Shown: positions 26,109 to 35,097 of the stretch, one piece after another
Layout of the letters: every line of letters begins with the position of its first letter
How positions within the stretch are numbered: the stretch's first letter is position 1
DNA from: JBMNOZ01 sp050943335
GTDB lineage: Bacteria; Bacillota; Desulfitobacteriia; Desulfitobacteriales; Syntrophobotulaceae
DNA: 64,000 nt
NCBI GenBank assembly: GCA_050943335.1
Contig: JBMNOZ010000009.1
Location: forward strand, 13,570-77,569
Direction: 5' to 3'
Made by a program: the position numbers and the translations under genes
Notes under the pieces: generated by a model
What the model was told of the DNA's origin: nothing
Databases searched by the model: none
What the model saw: the letters and a program-made list of their open reading frames with translations, nothing else

Positions 26109-27291
26109 TCCCCTCACCCCCGGCTAGACCGGCAAAGACGGAACCTTTAACAATAATTCCTAGCAATTTATCTTCCGGGGAAACTACCGCTACCGGACCT
26201 TGGTTATCGATCATTAAATTAAACATATCTTTAACGGGGGTTTCAGGGGAAACTTTACTAATCTTTTTTTCTAGATAATTTTGCAAATTTTTTTCTTCAT
26301 TTTTTACGGCCTCAACTGCTTTTTCGGCCATCAATAACCCTACTAATTTAAAGTCTCTATCAATAACAAAAATACTGGATATCCCATGGCTTCTAATTTT
26401 ATGGAGAGCAACCCGGGGCCCATCTTTAATAAAGACAACGGGTTGCGGTTTTTTCATTACTTTTTCTGCTGTTAAAACTTTTGCTTTATCCACATCTTCG
26501 ACAAACCTTTTTACATATGTTGTTGCGGGAGCAGTTAAAATTTCTTCCGGAGTTCCGAGTTGGACAACCTTCCCATCTTTCATTAAGGCAATTCGATCCC
26601 CTATTTTTAAAGCCTCATCTAAATCATGGGTTATAAAGACGATTGTCTTTTTTAGTTTTTGCTGAAGAACCATCAGCTCATCCTGCATATCGCGCCTAGT
26701 CAAGGGATCTAGGGCGCTAAAAGGTTCATCCATTAATAAAACATCGGGATTATTGGCAAGGGCTCTGGCAAGGCCAACCCTTTGCTGCATTCCTCCGCTA
26801 AGTTGTTGGGGCAAGCTTTTTTCCCAACCTTGAAGCCCCACTGTTTCTAAAGCCTGAAGGGCTTTCTTTTCTCTTTCTTCTTTATTCACCCCTTGGACTT
26901 TTAAGCCGTAAGCAGCGTTTTCAAGAACTGTTAAATGGGGAAATAGAGCAAAACTTTGAAATACCATGCCCAATTTTTTTCGTCTAAGCCTGAGAAGCTG
27001 ATCGTAAGACATTTCAGTAACTTCCTCTCCATCAATAAGAATGGAACCTCTGGTAGGATTAACCAGTCGGTTTAAACATCTAACAAGGGTGGATTTGCCG
27101 CTTCCGGAAAGGCCCATCACCACAAAAATTTCACCTTCTTCAATGGAAAGGCTAACATTATCTAAACCGACAACTTGCTTCGTTCGAGCGAGTATTTCCT
27201 CCTTTTCAACACCTTCTCGAAGGAGTTTTAGTGCGGAACCGGGATTTTTCCCGTAGATTTTGTATAAATTTTTAATTTCAAACTTCGACAT
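26101..27291 (-). CDS. proV: Glycine betaine/proline ABC transporter ATPase with CBS domains
   Basis: 396 aa. Walker A GLSGSGKST at about residues 59-67, signature LSGGMQQRVGLARAL, Walker B LLMDEPFSALDP and switch His in FITHDLDEAL. The C-terminal ~115 residues form a CBS pair (about 280-390), as in ProV/OpuAA/OpuCA. In OpuCA such domains bind c-di-AMP and in OpuA-type systems they sense ionic strength. Which applies here is unknown, but a PgpH-like c-di-AMP phosphodiesterase is encoded at 1-3 kb. Confidence 0.94.
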   Translation of the reverse strand: MSKFEIKNLYKIYGKNPGSALKLLREGVEKEEILARTKQVVGLDNVSLSIEEGEIFVVMGLSGSGKSTLVRCLNRLVNPTRGSILIDGEEVTEMSYDQLLRLRRKKLGMVFQSFALFPHLTVLENAAYGLKVQGVNKEEREKKALQALETVGLQGWEKSLPQQLSGGMQQRVGLARALANNPDVLLMDEPFSALDPLTRRDMQDELMVLQQKLKKTIVFITHDLDEALKIGDRIALMKDGKVVQLGTPEEILTAPATTYVKRFVEDVDKAKVLTAEKVMKKPQPVVFIKDGPRVALHKIRSHGISSIFVIDRDFKLVGLLMAEKAVEAVKNEEKNLQNYLEKKISKVSPETPVKDMFNLMIDNQGPVAVVSPEDKLLGIIVKGSVFAGLAGGEGNA

Positions 27292-27300
27292 AATTATACC

Positions 27301-27330
27301 TTTTTAAAAAGGCCAGGATAGAGCCTGGAC
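27301..27330 (-). terminator. Partial terminator between betaine-binding protein and ATPase genes
   Basis: Read on the minus strand, CCAGG (27324-27328) pairs with CCTGG (27313-27317), followed by CCTTTTT. Only 5 bp, so probably a leaky stop that favours the binding protein over the membrane genes. Confidence 0.5.
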
Positions 27331-27340
27331 AAATTTTTTA

Positions 27341-28210
27341 TTATTTTACCCATTCATTGATTTGATCTTGATTTTCGTCTATCCACTTCCTTGCAAGTTC
27401 AGCGATTTTATCTTCCTTGGAGTTGCCTTCTTGCATAATTCTTTCAACTTCTTCTATCTCGATCTTGAAGTTTTGAGCAAATTTGTAGATATCAGGGGCT
27501 TTATCTTTTAGCTCGGGGTTAACACCGATGTAGACATCATCGGGTATGAAAATACCTTTAGGATCTTCTAAAAGCTTGATATCAAATTGCTGGAACATGG
27601 TATGGGGACGCCAAGGCAAGAAAAGAATCTGTTCTTCATTTTTGGTCGCTTTTTCCATAGCGGCCAGCATACCGGCGGTACTTCCTTGGACAAGTTTATA
27701 TTCATCTTCCAGGCCGTATTCTTTTAAGGCTTTTTCGGTGCTTAGCATTAAGCCGGCGCTGGGTTCAATACCGATAATTTTATTGCCGAACATTTTTCCG
27801 TTACCTTTCAGATCTTCTAAGCTGTTAATATCAGTGACATAAGCTGGGACCCCAATTCCCGAAATAGCGTTTTCGTAGTTGATTCCGACATATTCAATTT
27901 TAGCGCCATATTTTTCTTTATAGGGCTTGTGTAAATTTACAATCCAGCAAGAAGGATAAAAGTCAATATCCCCTTCTGCTAGACCAGTGTATAAAAAGCC
28001 TATATCTCCTTCGACAAATTTAGCTTCATAGCCCAGGTCCTCGATTACTTGTTTGGCGATAAAACAGGCCGGCCAATCGCTATCATAAGGGGACTTGCCG
28101 ATTTTAATCACCGGTTTTTCTTCCCCGGCTGGTTCCTGGGTACACCCTAAGGCAATCAGGGGTAAAAATAAAACTAAGGTGATAAAAATTAAAATTGATT
28201 TTCGGTTCAC
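27341..28210 (-). CDS. Glycine betaine-binding lipoprotein
   Basis: 289 aa. Signal peptide with lipobox ALGC, Cys about residue 23. OpuAC-type substrate-binding fold: GKSPYDSDWPACFIAKQVIEDL near the mature N-terminus, then YPSCWIVNLHKPYKEKYG. Tryptophans in DSDWPA, SCWIVN and LPWRPH are candidates for the aromatic cage that holds the trimethylammonium group. The GTG start lies 8 bases after GGGAGG. It is the first gene of the importer operon, with a perfect inverted repeat about 80 bases upstream. Confidence 0.92.
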   Translation of the reverse strand: MNRKSILIFITLVLFLPLIALGCTQEPAGEEKPVIKIGKSPYDSDWPACFIAKQVIEDLGYEAKFVEGDIGFLYTGLAEGDIDFYPSCWIVNLHKPYKEKYGAKIEYVGINYENAISGIGVPAYVTDINSLEDLKGNGKMFGNKIIGIEPSAGLMLSTEKALKEYGLEDEYKLVQGSTAGMLAAMEKATKNEEQILFLPWRPHTMFQQFDIKLLEDPKGIFIPDDVYIGVNPELKDKAPDIYKFAQNFKIEIEEVERIMQEGNSKEDKIAELARKWIDENQDQINEWVK

Positions 28211-28287
28211 GAGAAATTCCTCCCAAAATAATATTTCCTTACGGAATTATGTGATTCTTTGCGTGATCACCACCATTAAAACAAAAT

Positions 28288-28312
28288 AACAGTATCAGCA
28301 TTAGATACTGTT
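28288..28312. promoter_or_regulatory. Perfect inverted repeat upstream of the betaine operon
   Basis: AACAGTATC (28288-28296) and GATACTGTT (28304-28312), 9-base arms with a 7-base spacer, about 80 bases upstream of the binding-protein start. It could be an operator or a leader hairpin. No T-run follows in either direction. Confidence 0.5.
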
Positions 28313-28711
28313 AAACTCCATAAGACTATAGGCACACCATAAAAAAAATGAAGTTGTCAATTAGTTTAACATATTCTGGCGGATAATCAAAAGCCGTTAG
28401 ATGTGGCTATTATAAATTAGATTTGGCATATTAAATATTACTTTGGAATTTAGCATGATGCTTAAAATTTCAACTTACCCTTATAATTTGGATTAATCCC
28501 AAAACTAGTTCTTATCTTCCAGAAGGGTAGACCATTGGTGATTTGAGAATAATAATTATATATTCGACTAAAAGATGGGGAAGGGGAAAATTTTAATACT
28601 GTAAACTGCTTGAATGAACGTTGCTTTCTTGAAAATAAAAATTTATACTAAAATAGTATTAAATTTGGCAAAAAATATTGCCCTAAACTTTAAATTGAAG
28701 GAAGATGTTTT
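28313..28711. other. AT-rich intergenic region, no gene found
   Basis: This stretch lies between divergent genes: the betaine operon to the left and the GTPase-like gene to the right. It must hold both promoters. TTGACA can be read on the minus strand near 28354-28359 but I see no well-spaced -10. No ORF, RNA motif or strong hairpin stands out. Confidence 0.5.
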
Positions 28712-30028
28712 GTGAGACAAAAAGTATTAATCATGGGTGCTGCTGGAAGGGATTTTCATAATTTCAATACTTATTTTAAAGACAATGAGAGATATGAGGT
28801 TGTAGCTTTTACAGCCACCCAAATTCCTAATATTGATGGGCGCAAGTATCCATCCGGCCTAGCAGGCAAACTATACCCAGAAGGATTACCTATTTATGAC
28901 GAGTCGGAACTAGAAGAACTGATTAAAGAACATAGTATTGATCAGGTCGTTTTTGCCTATAGCGATATTTCTCATCAAGAAGTAATGGCTAAGGCCTCCC
29001 GTGTAATGGCCGCCGGTGCTGATTTTCGTTTAATGGGTCCTAAAACCACGATGTTAAAAAGCTCCGTCGATGTAGTTGCTGTCTGTGCAGTGCGCACCGG
29101 AGTCGGCAAAAGTCAAACTACCCGCCGAGTGGCTCAAATTCTAAAGGATTTAGGAAAAAAAGTAGTGGTGGTCAGACACCCTATGCCTTATGGGGATCTG
29201 GAAAAACAAGCTTGCCAGCGGTTTGCAACTTATGAGGATTTGGATAATCAGGAGTGTACCATTGAAGAGAGGGAGGAATATGAACCTCATATCGATAATG
29301 GTTTTGTGGTCTATGCAGGGGTTGATTATCAACGGATTCTTGAATCAGCAGAAAAAGAGGCCGATGTAATTCTTTGGGATGGGGGAAATAATGATATTCC
29401 CTTCTATAAACCTGATGTTCATATCACTTTGGTGGATCCCCATCGTCCGGGGAATGAAATATCCTATCATCCGGGGGAAACCAATCTGAGAATGGCGGAT
29501 ATTGTTATTATTAATAAAATAGAAACCAGCAGTCCAGAAAATGTGGAAAAAGTCCGGGCCAATATCAGATTAGTAAACCCCGAGGCTACAATTGTAGATG
29601 CCGCTTCTCCAATTTTCATAGAAAATCATCATTTGATTAACGGCAAAAAGGTTTTGGTGGTAGAAGACGGTCCCACCTTAACCCATGGGAATATGACTTA
29701 TGGAGCAGGGGCGATAGGAGCCCGTAAATTTGGGGCCGCAGAACTTATCGATCCCCGACCTTTTGCGGTGGGAAGCATTAAAGATACCTTTGCCACGTAC
29801 AACCATCTTTCCAATATCTTACCGGCGATGGGTTACGGCAAAGCTCAGCTTAAGGAACTGGAAGCTACAATCGCTAATATTGAAGCGGATTTAGTTATTA
29901 TTGGGACCCCTATAGACTTAAGAAGGGTAATTGAAATTGAGCAACCCACCGTCCGGGTCCGTTATGAATTACAGGAAATTGGAGAACCAACTTTAGATAG
30001 TCTAATTCTAGAAAAGCTTAAATATTAA
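28712..30028 (+). CDS. Cyclic 2,3-diphosphoglycerate synthetase-like GTPase
   Basis: 438 aa cytoplasmic protein. N-terminal Rossmann-like part (KVLIMGAAGRDFHNFNTYF, about 1-120), then a P-loop at VRTGVGKSQTTR (about 127-138) and later INKIETSSPENV, where NKIE looks like an NKxD-type guanine motif. This matches the widespread family annotated as GTPase or cyclic 2,3-diphosphoglycerate synthetase. The archaeal enzyme makes a thermoprotectant, but the bacterial role is not established. The GTG start follows AAGGAAG. It is a single gene ending at the terminator at 30053. Confidence 0.85.
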   Translation: MRQKVLIMGAAGRDFHNFNTYFKDNERYEVVAFTATQIPNIDGRKYPSGLAGKLYPEGLPIYDESELEELIKEHSIDQVVFAYSDISHQEVMAKASRVMAAGADFRLMGPKTTMLKSSVDVVAVCAVRTGVGKSQTTRRVAQILKDLGKKVVVVRHPMPYGDLEKQACQRFATYEDLDNQECTIEEREEYEPHIDNGFVVYAGVDYQRILESAEKEADVILWDGGNNDIPFYKPDVHITLVDPHRPGNEISYHPGETNLRMADIVIINKIETSSPENVEKVRANIRLVNPEATIVDAASPIFIENHHLINGKKVLVVEDGPTLTHGNMTYGAGAIGARKFGAAELIDPRPFAVGSIKDTFATYNHLSNILPAMGYGKAQLKELEATIANIEADLVIIGTPIDLRRVIEIEQPTVRVRYELQEIGEPTLDSLILEKLKY

Positions 30029-30052
30029 TATCTCATTACCGGAATCGATAGC

Positions 30053-30086
30053 AGACCGCTCTTTATTATTAGGGAGTGGTCTTTTT
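30053..30086 (+). terminator. Rho-independent terminator
   Basis: AGACCGCTC (30053-30061) pairs with GAGTGGTCT (30074-30082) with one G-U pair, followed by TTTT. Confidence 0.85.
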
Positions 30087-30249
30087 AACGCGGAGGTTAA
30101 TTATTTCATCTTACTTTAACTAAGTCTATTGTATATCCTCAATTATCCATTAAACTTAGAGATAGAGGAGAGGAATTGGCAAAAAAATTTTCAATGGAGA
30201 CCAGAAAGCTACGCTTTCTTAATCTAAACCGATTGGGGAGTAATAAAGT

Positions 30250-31134
30250 ATGGAAAATAGAAAGTTAAAAACAAAAAAGCGGTTGATTTTGTTTGTTATC
30301 TTTGCAATTGGCCTGGGGTGGTTAACATTTTTAATGATCCCTTTCTTAGGGGTAGAGTATGGTCAAATGTCCTCTACAGTTTTCCTTATTATAGCCATGT
30401 TTGTGCCGACGATAAGTAATATCTTAACCCGACTGATAACTAAAGAAGGTTTTCAAAATATGTATCTGCGCCCTAATTTTAAAGGAAATATTAAAGCCTA
30501 TCTCTTGGTTTTCTTTGGGCCCACAATACTGCTGTTTTTAAGCGCGGCGTTTTATTTTCTCATTTTCCCTGGAAATTTTGATTCCGAACTCACAATGGTC
30601 AAAGCCTCAGGGATTGCGGGAATCTCCCCTATTAATGTGATACTGATCATGTCTTTGCAAGTCATTATTCTAGGTCCGATAATCAACATCATACCTACCC
30701 TAGGAGAAGAGTTAGGCTGGCGGGGATATCTTCTTCCCAAATTGCAAGAGTTTTTTTCTGATAGAAAAGCCCTAGTTATTACCGGGGCTATCTGGGGGAT
30801 TTGGCATCTGCCTGCCATAGTCATGGGGCATAATTACGGAACAAACTATATCGGGTATCCAGTGCTGGGAATTCTGGCCATGATTATCTTCTGTATTGTT
30901 TTAGGAATTATCGAGGGTTATGCCACGATTAAATTAAAATCGGCCGTACCTGCGGCGATGATTCACTCTACAGTAAATGCCGGAGCCGGTTTTCCCATCG
31001 TGTTAGCCAAAGGAGGATATAATACTCTGCTGGGTCCGGCTATTACCGGATTGATCGGAGGTTTGCCATTCCTTATAGTAGCGGTTATTTTGTTTATAAA
31101 GATAGGTAAGCGGGAGATAAAGACAGAAATCTAG
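30250..31134 (+). CDS. CPBP family intramembrane glutamic endopeptidase
   Basis: 294 aa with about eight TM helices. Abi/CPBP motif 1 is GEELGWRGYLLPKLQ (EExxxR) near residue 155, motif 2 WGIWHLP near 180, and a third conserved His sits in MIHSTVNAGAG near 238. The family includes CAAX prenyl proteases and bacteriocin-immunity proteins; substrate and role here cannot be told. ATG follows GGGGAG. No bacteriocin-like gene is next to it. A small AGAAAGC/GCTTTCT hairpin lies 31 bases upstream. Confidence 0.88.
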   Translation: MENRKLKTKKRLILFVIFAIGLGWLTFLMIPFLGVEYGQMSSTVFLIIAMFVPTISNILTRLITKEGFQNMYLRPNFKGNIKAYLLVFFGPTILLFLSAAFYFLIFPGNFDSELTMVKASGIAGISPINVILIMSLQVIILGPIINIIPTLGEELGWRGYLLPKLQEFFSDRKALVITGAIWGIWHLPAIVMGHNYGTNYIGYPVLGILAMIIFCIVLGIIEGYATIKLKSAVPAAMIHSTVNAGAGFPIVLAKGGYNTLLGPAITGLIGGLPFLIVAVILFIKIGKREIKTEI

Positions 31135-31226
31135 AAACAAAGGAGAAAAAAGTGTTTTGATTAGCACTCAGCTAGGCCAGCGAATAACTCTGCATTGAAA
31201 ATAATGTTTGCAGGAGGTGAGTGTTT

Positions 31227-32141
31227 ATGAATGCTGGGCCGGGGCTAGAAAGCTATATTAGAAACTCTTTGGAGCTTAATTTATTTTGGATCAGGATTCT
31301 AAAAGAACATATGATCCTTATGCTGGCGAGATTCATGCCTAAGGACAGTCCTTATATCCGACAAGCTGAGAACTTTAAACAACAGTTTGAATCTTATCTG
31401 TATGAAACAATCTGCTTGGCCGATGGTCTTATCAGTTTAGAGGTTTTGCAATCCGGGGAATTGGCGACGAAAAAAACTCTATTCGCAGAGGAAAGGACTA
31501 TAGAAGCAACAGGAATTAGGATTGAAACCCAGCTTACTGTTATGGAATATGATTTACGGTCTCAAACTTCCAGCGCGGTACCGGTTTATAATCCTGAACT
31601 GGCCACTAGAATCTCAGCTTTAAATCAACAAATTGTTGCCTCTGCTTGTTCCGTTGTAGACTTCATGGCGGCCCTCTATCAAAATGTTATTCATTGTAAT
31701 TTATTTACCACTCAATTACCCTCAGTATATGAACATCAACGTCAGGAGACTATTTATTACATTAAGCAATTACAAAAGCTGGAGAACCATCAGGATCCGG
31801 AACTTTATTTTAACAAAGCTGAGGAAGAAAGGTTTTGGAACCCTAATATGATGGCTCATGCTAAAGTTATGCGTCAGCTCTTTGATTTTTCCGAAGAGGT
31901 AATGGTAAAAAGGGCCAATGATTTAGCCCTGTATTTCGAGGACCTGGATAAAAAGGCTCGTAAGGGATCAAGTAGTAACTTAACAACAGAAAGTCGCCAG
32001 GCAGCAAAAGCGATCCGGGATTTCAAAGCTAGAAGTACAGACCTCTTATTAGCTTGTGAACTACAAGGAATAATGTCCCCCTTACTTGCAGACCACATTT
32101 TAAGGGAAGCCAACTACTATCTGCGCTTGTTGAGAAAATAA
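31227..32141 (+). CDS. DUF2935 domain protein
   Basis: 304 aa, helical, no signal peptide. It appears to hold two copies of a DUF2935-like four-helix unit: NSLELNLFWIRILKEHMILM near the N-terminus and NPNMMAHAKVMRQLFDFSEE near residue 210. Conserved His and Glu residues in each half suggest a ferritin-like metal site. ATG 31227 lies 9 bases after AGGAGG (31212-31217); GTG 31221 overlaps the ribosome-binding site. The family is common in spore formers and its function is unknown. It ends at the terminator at 32187. Confidence 0.8.
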   Translation: MNAGPGLESYIRNSLELNLFWIRILKEHMILMLARFMPKDSPYIRQAENFKQQFESYLYETICLADGLISLEVLQSGELATKKTLFAEERTIEATGIRIETQLTVMEYDLRSQTSSAVPVYNPELATRISALNQQIVASACSVVDFMAALYQNVIHCNLFTTQLPSVYEHQRQETIYYIKQLQKLENHQDPELYFNKAEEERFWNPNMMAHAKVMRQLFDFSEEVMVKRANDLALYFEDLDKKARKGSSSNLTTESRQAAKAIRDFKARSTDLLLACELQGIMSPLLADHILREANYYLRLLRK

Positions 32142-32186
32142 GAGAAATAGATAAAAGAAGAGCTCTTTAGACTTCATATACTGACG

Positions 32187-32219
32187 AACCCTCTGAATTT
32201 TATATTCAAGGGGTTTTTT
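32187..32219 (+). terminator. Rho-independent terminator
   Basis: AACCCTCTGAAT (32187-32198) pairs with ATTCAAGGGGTT (32204-32215), with a small internal mismatch, then TTTT. Confidence 0.8.
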
Positions 32220-32276
32220 AATATTTAATAAGAATCAAGATTCAATATTCGGGGTTATTCCCTATTTGGTTTGATA

Positions 32277-32285
32277 TGATATAAT
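32277..32285 (+). promoter_or_regulatory. Extended -10 promoter upstream of azlCD
   Basis: TGATATAAT at 32277-32285, a perfect extended -10 between the terminator and azlC. No clear -35. Confidence 0.5.
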
Positions 32286-32402
32286 TTGTCTAAGTAAAAA
32301 GGAAAAACGTGATTTGGCAGATAATTTCCCTGGCTTTTTGAAATATGAAAGCCGGTTGGCGGTGTAAATAAAAAAGTGTCAGATTACAAAAGAGGTGAGG
32401 AT

Positions 32403-33116
32403 TTGGGAGAAAAAACCAAAGCTTTAAAGGCAGCTTTTCCGCATACAATTCCCGTTTTAACGGGGTTTGCTTTTTTAGGGATTGCTTATGGAATTTTAAT
32501 GAACAGTAAGGGTTATGGAGTCGGATGGACAATACTGATAAGTCTAATAGTTTTTGCCGGTTCTGCTCAATATGTAGCCATCACTTTTTTAACCTCTGTT
32601 TTTAACCCTCTTTACGCTTTATTGATGACCTTAATGATTAATGCCCGCCACCTTTTCTATGGGATCTCCATGCTGGAAAAATATAAGGGGACGGGAAAAT
32701 TAATGCCCTATCTAATTTTTGGGTTATGTGACGAGACTTTTTCCATTGTGTTCTCAGCACAGCCACCGGCAGATGTGGATGAGAAATGGTTCAGTTTCTT
32801 TGTTACCCTCCTCAATCACGGATACTGGGTTTTAGGCTCCGCTCTGGGAGGGTTACTGGGGGCCATGGTCTCTTTTAATACCGAGGGCCTGGATTTTGTA
32901 CTAACAGCCCTTTTTGTAGTTATTTTTTTGGGTCATTGGAAAGCCCGGGGCAATCGTCCTTCGGCCTTAATCGGTGTTTTTTGCACTCTAATCTGCTTAG
33001 TGATTTTTGGTCCTGAGAACTTTATTATCCCTTCCATGGCTGCTATTATAGTGGTCCTCTCTATTTTTAGAAAAAAACTGGAACCTAAAGAACTGACTCA
33101 AGGGGGAGCAAAGTGA
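32403..33116 (+). CDS. azlC: AzlC family branched-chain amino acid exporter subunit
   Basis: About 237 aa with seven to eight TM helices. Large subunit of an AzlCD-type (LIV-E family) exporter. PVLTGFAFLGIAYGILMNSKG opens TM1, and FAGSAQYVAITFL and NARHLFYGISML are hallmark sequences. TTG 32403 lies 4 bases after AGGTGA (32393-32398); a GTG at 32376 is in frame but lacks a ribosome-binding site. It overlaps azlD by 4 bases, so the two subunits are translationally coupled. Confidence 0.92.
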   Translation: MGEKTKALKAAFPHTIPVLTGFAFLGIAYGILMNSKGYGVGWTILISLIVFAGSAQYVAITFLTSVFNPLYALLMTLMINARHLFYGISMLEKYKGTGKLMPYLIFGLCDETFSIVFSAQPPADVDEKWFSFFVTLLNHGYWVLGSALGGLLGAMVSFNTEGLDFVLTALFVVIFLGHWKARGNRPSALIGVFCTLICLVIFGPENFIIPSMAAIIVVLSIFRKKLEPKELTQGGAK

Positions 33117-33448
33117 TCTTAACGCCTTTACAAACTTTAACTATTATTCTAATGCTTACTATCGGCACGGTAATTACAAGATTTGCGTCTTTTATATTAT
33201 TTAAAAACGCCAAATCCGGCGACTCCTATATAAACTACCTGGGAAAAGTCCTCCCTTATGCGGCTATCGGGCTTTTAGTGGTTTACTGCCTAAAGGGGGT
33301 TAGGGTTACAAAATTTCCCCATGGTTTACCTGAACTTATTGCCATCGTTTCTATTGTTATTCTCCATTACTGGAAGGAGAATACCCTTTTAAGTATTGGG
33401 GCTGGGACTGTAATCTATATGGTTCTGGTGCAATATGTATTTATTTAA
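33113..33448 (+). CDS. azlD: AzlD family branched-chain amino acid exporter subunit
   Basis: 111 aa with four TM helices. Small partner of AzlC. TIGTVITRFASFILF and NYLGKVLPYAAIGLLVVYCLKG are typical. The GTG start overlaps the azlC stop (GTGA). Together they should export branched-chain amino acids or analogues; AzlCD in Bacillus gives 4-azaleucine resistance. Confidence 0.92.
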   Translation: MILTPLQTLTIILMLTIGTVITRFASFILFKNAKSGDSYINYLGKVLPYAAIGLLVVYCLKGVRVTKFPHGLPELIAIVSIVILHYWKENTLLSIGAGTVIYMVLVQYVFI

Positions 33449-33497
33449 AGGCTAGGGACTGGCAACGTCAAATCAAGAAAAAGGATGAACAGGAAAA

Positions 33498-34013
33498 TTG
33501 GAAGTGATTATTAAAAAATGTAGTTTAGAAGATCTGCCTTCCTTACAAGAAATTTCAATCAAAACCTATTATGATACTTTTAAAGGGACTTGCAGGGCGG
33601 AAAACATGCAGGCTTTTTTAAATAAGGCTTATAATCTTGAAAAACTTAAAAAGGAATTATTAAATCCCAATTCAATCTTTAAATTTCTCTATGCAGATGG
33701 AGAGCTGGCTGGTTATTTAAAAACCAATGAATTTCCTTCCCAAACCGACATCCAAGATCCTGAATCCTTAGAAGTGGAAAGGCTCTATCTAAAAAAAGAG
33801 TTCCACAACCAGGGTTTAGGTAAAGAACTGATGGAGGAAGCTATAAAAATCGCCAGAGAAAAAGAAAAAGCCTATCTCTGGCTAGGGGTTTGGGAAAATA
33901 ATGAGAAGGCCAAAAGATTCTATAAGAAACAGGGGTTTTATTTAATCGGGGAACACCCTTTTATAGTAGGGGATGAGGAACAGACCGATTTAATATTGCG
34001 TAAAGACTTGTAA
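33498..34013 (+). CDS. GNAT family N-acetyltransferase, PaiA-like
   Basis: 171 aa. GNAT motif A is VERLYLKKEFHNQGLGKELM (about residues 94-113), containing the Q/RxxGxG/A acetyl-CoA loop as NQGLGK. The C-terminal RFYKKQGFYLIGEHPFIVGD resembles Bacillus PaiA, a spermine/spermidine acetyltransferase. The TTG start follows AGGA. Substrate not shown by sequence alone. It converges on the transglutaminase gene across 33 bases that contain only a short palindrome. Confidence 0.82.
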   Translation: MEVIIKKCSLEDLPSLQEISIKTYYDTFKGTCRAENMQAFLNKAYNLEKLKKELLNPNSIFKFLYADGELAGYLKTNEFPSQTDIQDPESLEVERLYLKKEFHNQGLGKELMEEAIKIAREKEKAYLWLGVWENNEKAKRFYKKQGFYLIGEHPFIVGDEEQTDLILRKDL

Positions 34014-34046
34014 GGCCAGGGAGCGCTCCCTTCACCGCCAATCTTG

Positions 34047-34934
34047 CTAATAAAGCGTTACGCGGGTCACTTTATGGGTTTTGGAGAAATCTTTCGCTTT
34101 AGGATTGAAATACTTATCAGTAGCTTTGGGAACGAACTTTTTATTCTTCACATAGCCGGCATCCCAGGTTGTATCGACATTAATCCACCTTTCGTCGATA
34201 TAGGACTGGTTCCAGGCGTGGTTCTCATATTTTTTCAAAGAATTGTTCCATGCGACCCCGTAAACGACCCTGGTGGGTATGTTTGCAGCCCGGGCTAAGG
34301 AAGCGTAGACAAAGGCGTAATCCCGGCAAATCCCTTTTCTACGGTCAATAATTTCAGGAGCTGTTTTCATCTCTCCTTGGCCCTTATAATAGGCTTGGGT
34401 GTCAAAAGCAATGTTTTTTGTAACCCAGCTATGAATAGCCCTGGCCTTGTCTAAAGGGTTTGTTTTTCCTATAGTAATCCTATTTGCCAGTTTACGGATT
34501 GTGGGATCTTCACTTTGGACATAACCGGAAGGAGTAAGATATAACAAATTTTTCTTCGAGGTATTATAGAATTCATACCGGATTTTACCATTGAAATGGT
34601 TTTTATTATCCCCTGCCCAAAGAGTGTATTTCCCGGCGCCGAAACGAAGCCAGATCTTTTCTTTGAAGCTCCCCTTATTCACTTTAACGGGATAGACTGT
34701 AAGTTCTCCCCCCGGTCCTCGTAAGGCCAGCCAGATTTTAGACAAGGAACTTGTCCCTTCAATAGTCAAGGATTGTTCAAATTGGGACTTATGTATTGAC
34801 GGGGACGAGATTTTAATTTTTTCTTCCTTAAGGCTTGTCCCAGCTTTCGCTTCAATAGAAAGGGCAAAGGTACTGCAAAAAAATATCGCTAAAAAAACAA
34901 CTGCCAGCAGTCTGAAACCAAATTTTCCTTTCAC
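34047..34934 (-). CDS. Secreted transglutaminase-like protein
   Basis: 295 aa with a signal peptide (hydrophobic core about residues 9-25, LLAVVFLAIFFCSTFALS) and no membrane anchor. The C-terminal transglutaminase-like domain has catalytic Cys in KGICRDYAFVYASLARAAN (about 205), His in YENHAWN (about 240) and Asp in NVDTTWDAGY. The middle region looks beta-rich and Ig-like. Such proteins are proteases or cross-linking enzymes. Lying last in the sortase/TasA block, it may process or cross-link matrix proteins, which is inference. Confidence 0.85.
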   Translation of the reverse strand: MKGKFGFRLLAVVFLAIFFCSTFALSIEAKAGTSLKEEKIKISSPSIHKSQFEQSLTIEGTSSLSKIWLALRGPGGELTVYPVKVNKGSFKEKIWLRFGAGKYTLWAGDNKNHFNGKIRYEFYNTSKKNLLYLTPSGYVQSEDPTIRKLANRITIGKTNPLDKARAIHSWVTKNIAFDTQAYYKGQGEMKTAPEIIDRRKGICRDYAFVYASLARAANIPTRVVYGVAWNNSLKKYENHAWNQSYIDERWINVDTTWDAGYVKNKKFVPKATDKYFNPKAKDFSKTHKVTRVTLY

Positions 34935-35097
34935 CTTTTTTCTCCTCTCTAGGGTTTATATTTCTCGTATAATCAGCCAATTAATTACAGCATAATCTTT
35001 TTTTTGCCCTAGGTAAAGGAGAATGAAAGGAAATAATGTCGATAGACAGGAAAAAGAGGGAATTTAATGTTCCTTTTGGGTATTTAAAAAGTACGGT

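Noticed and set aside
34019..34030. GGGAGCGCTCCC palindrome as a terminator between convergent genes
   Set aside because: 12-bp palindrome with no loop room and no T-run on either strand.
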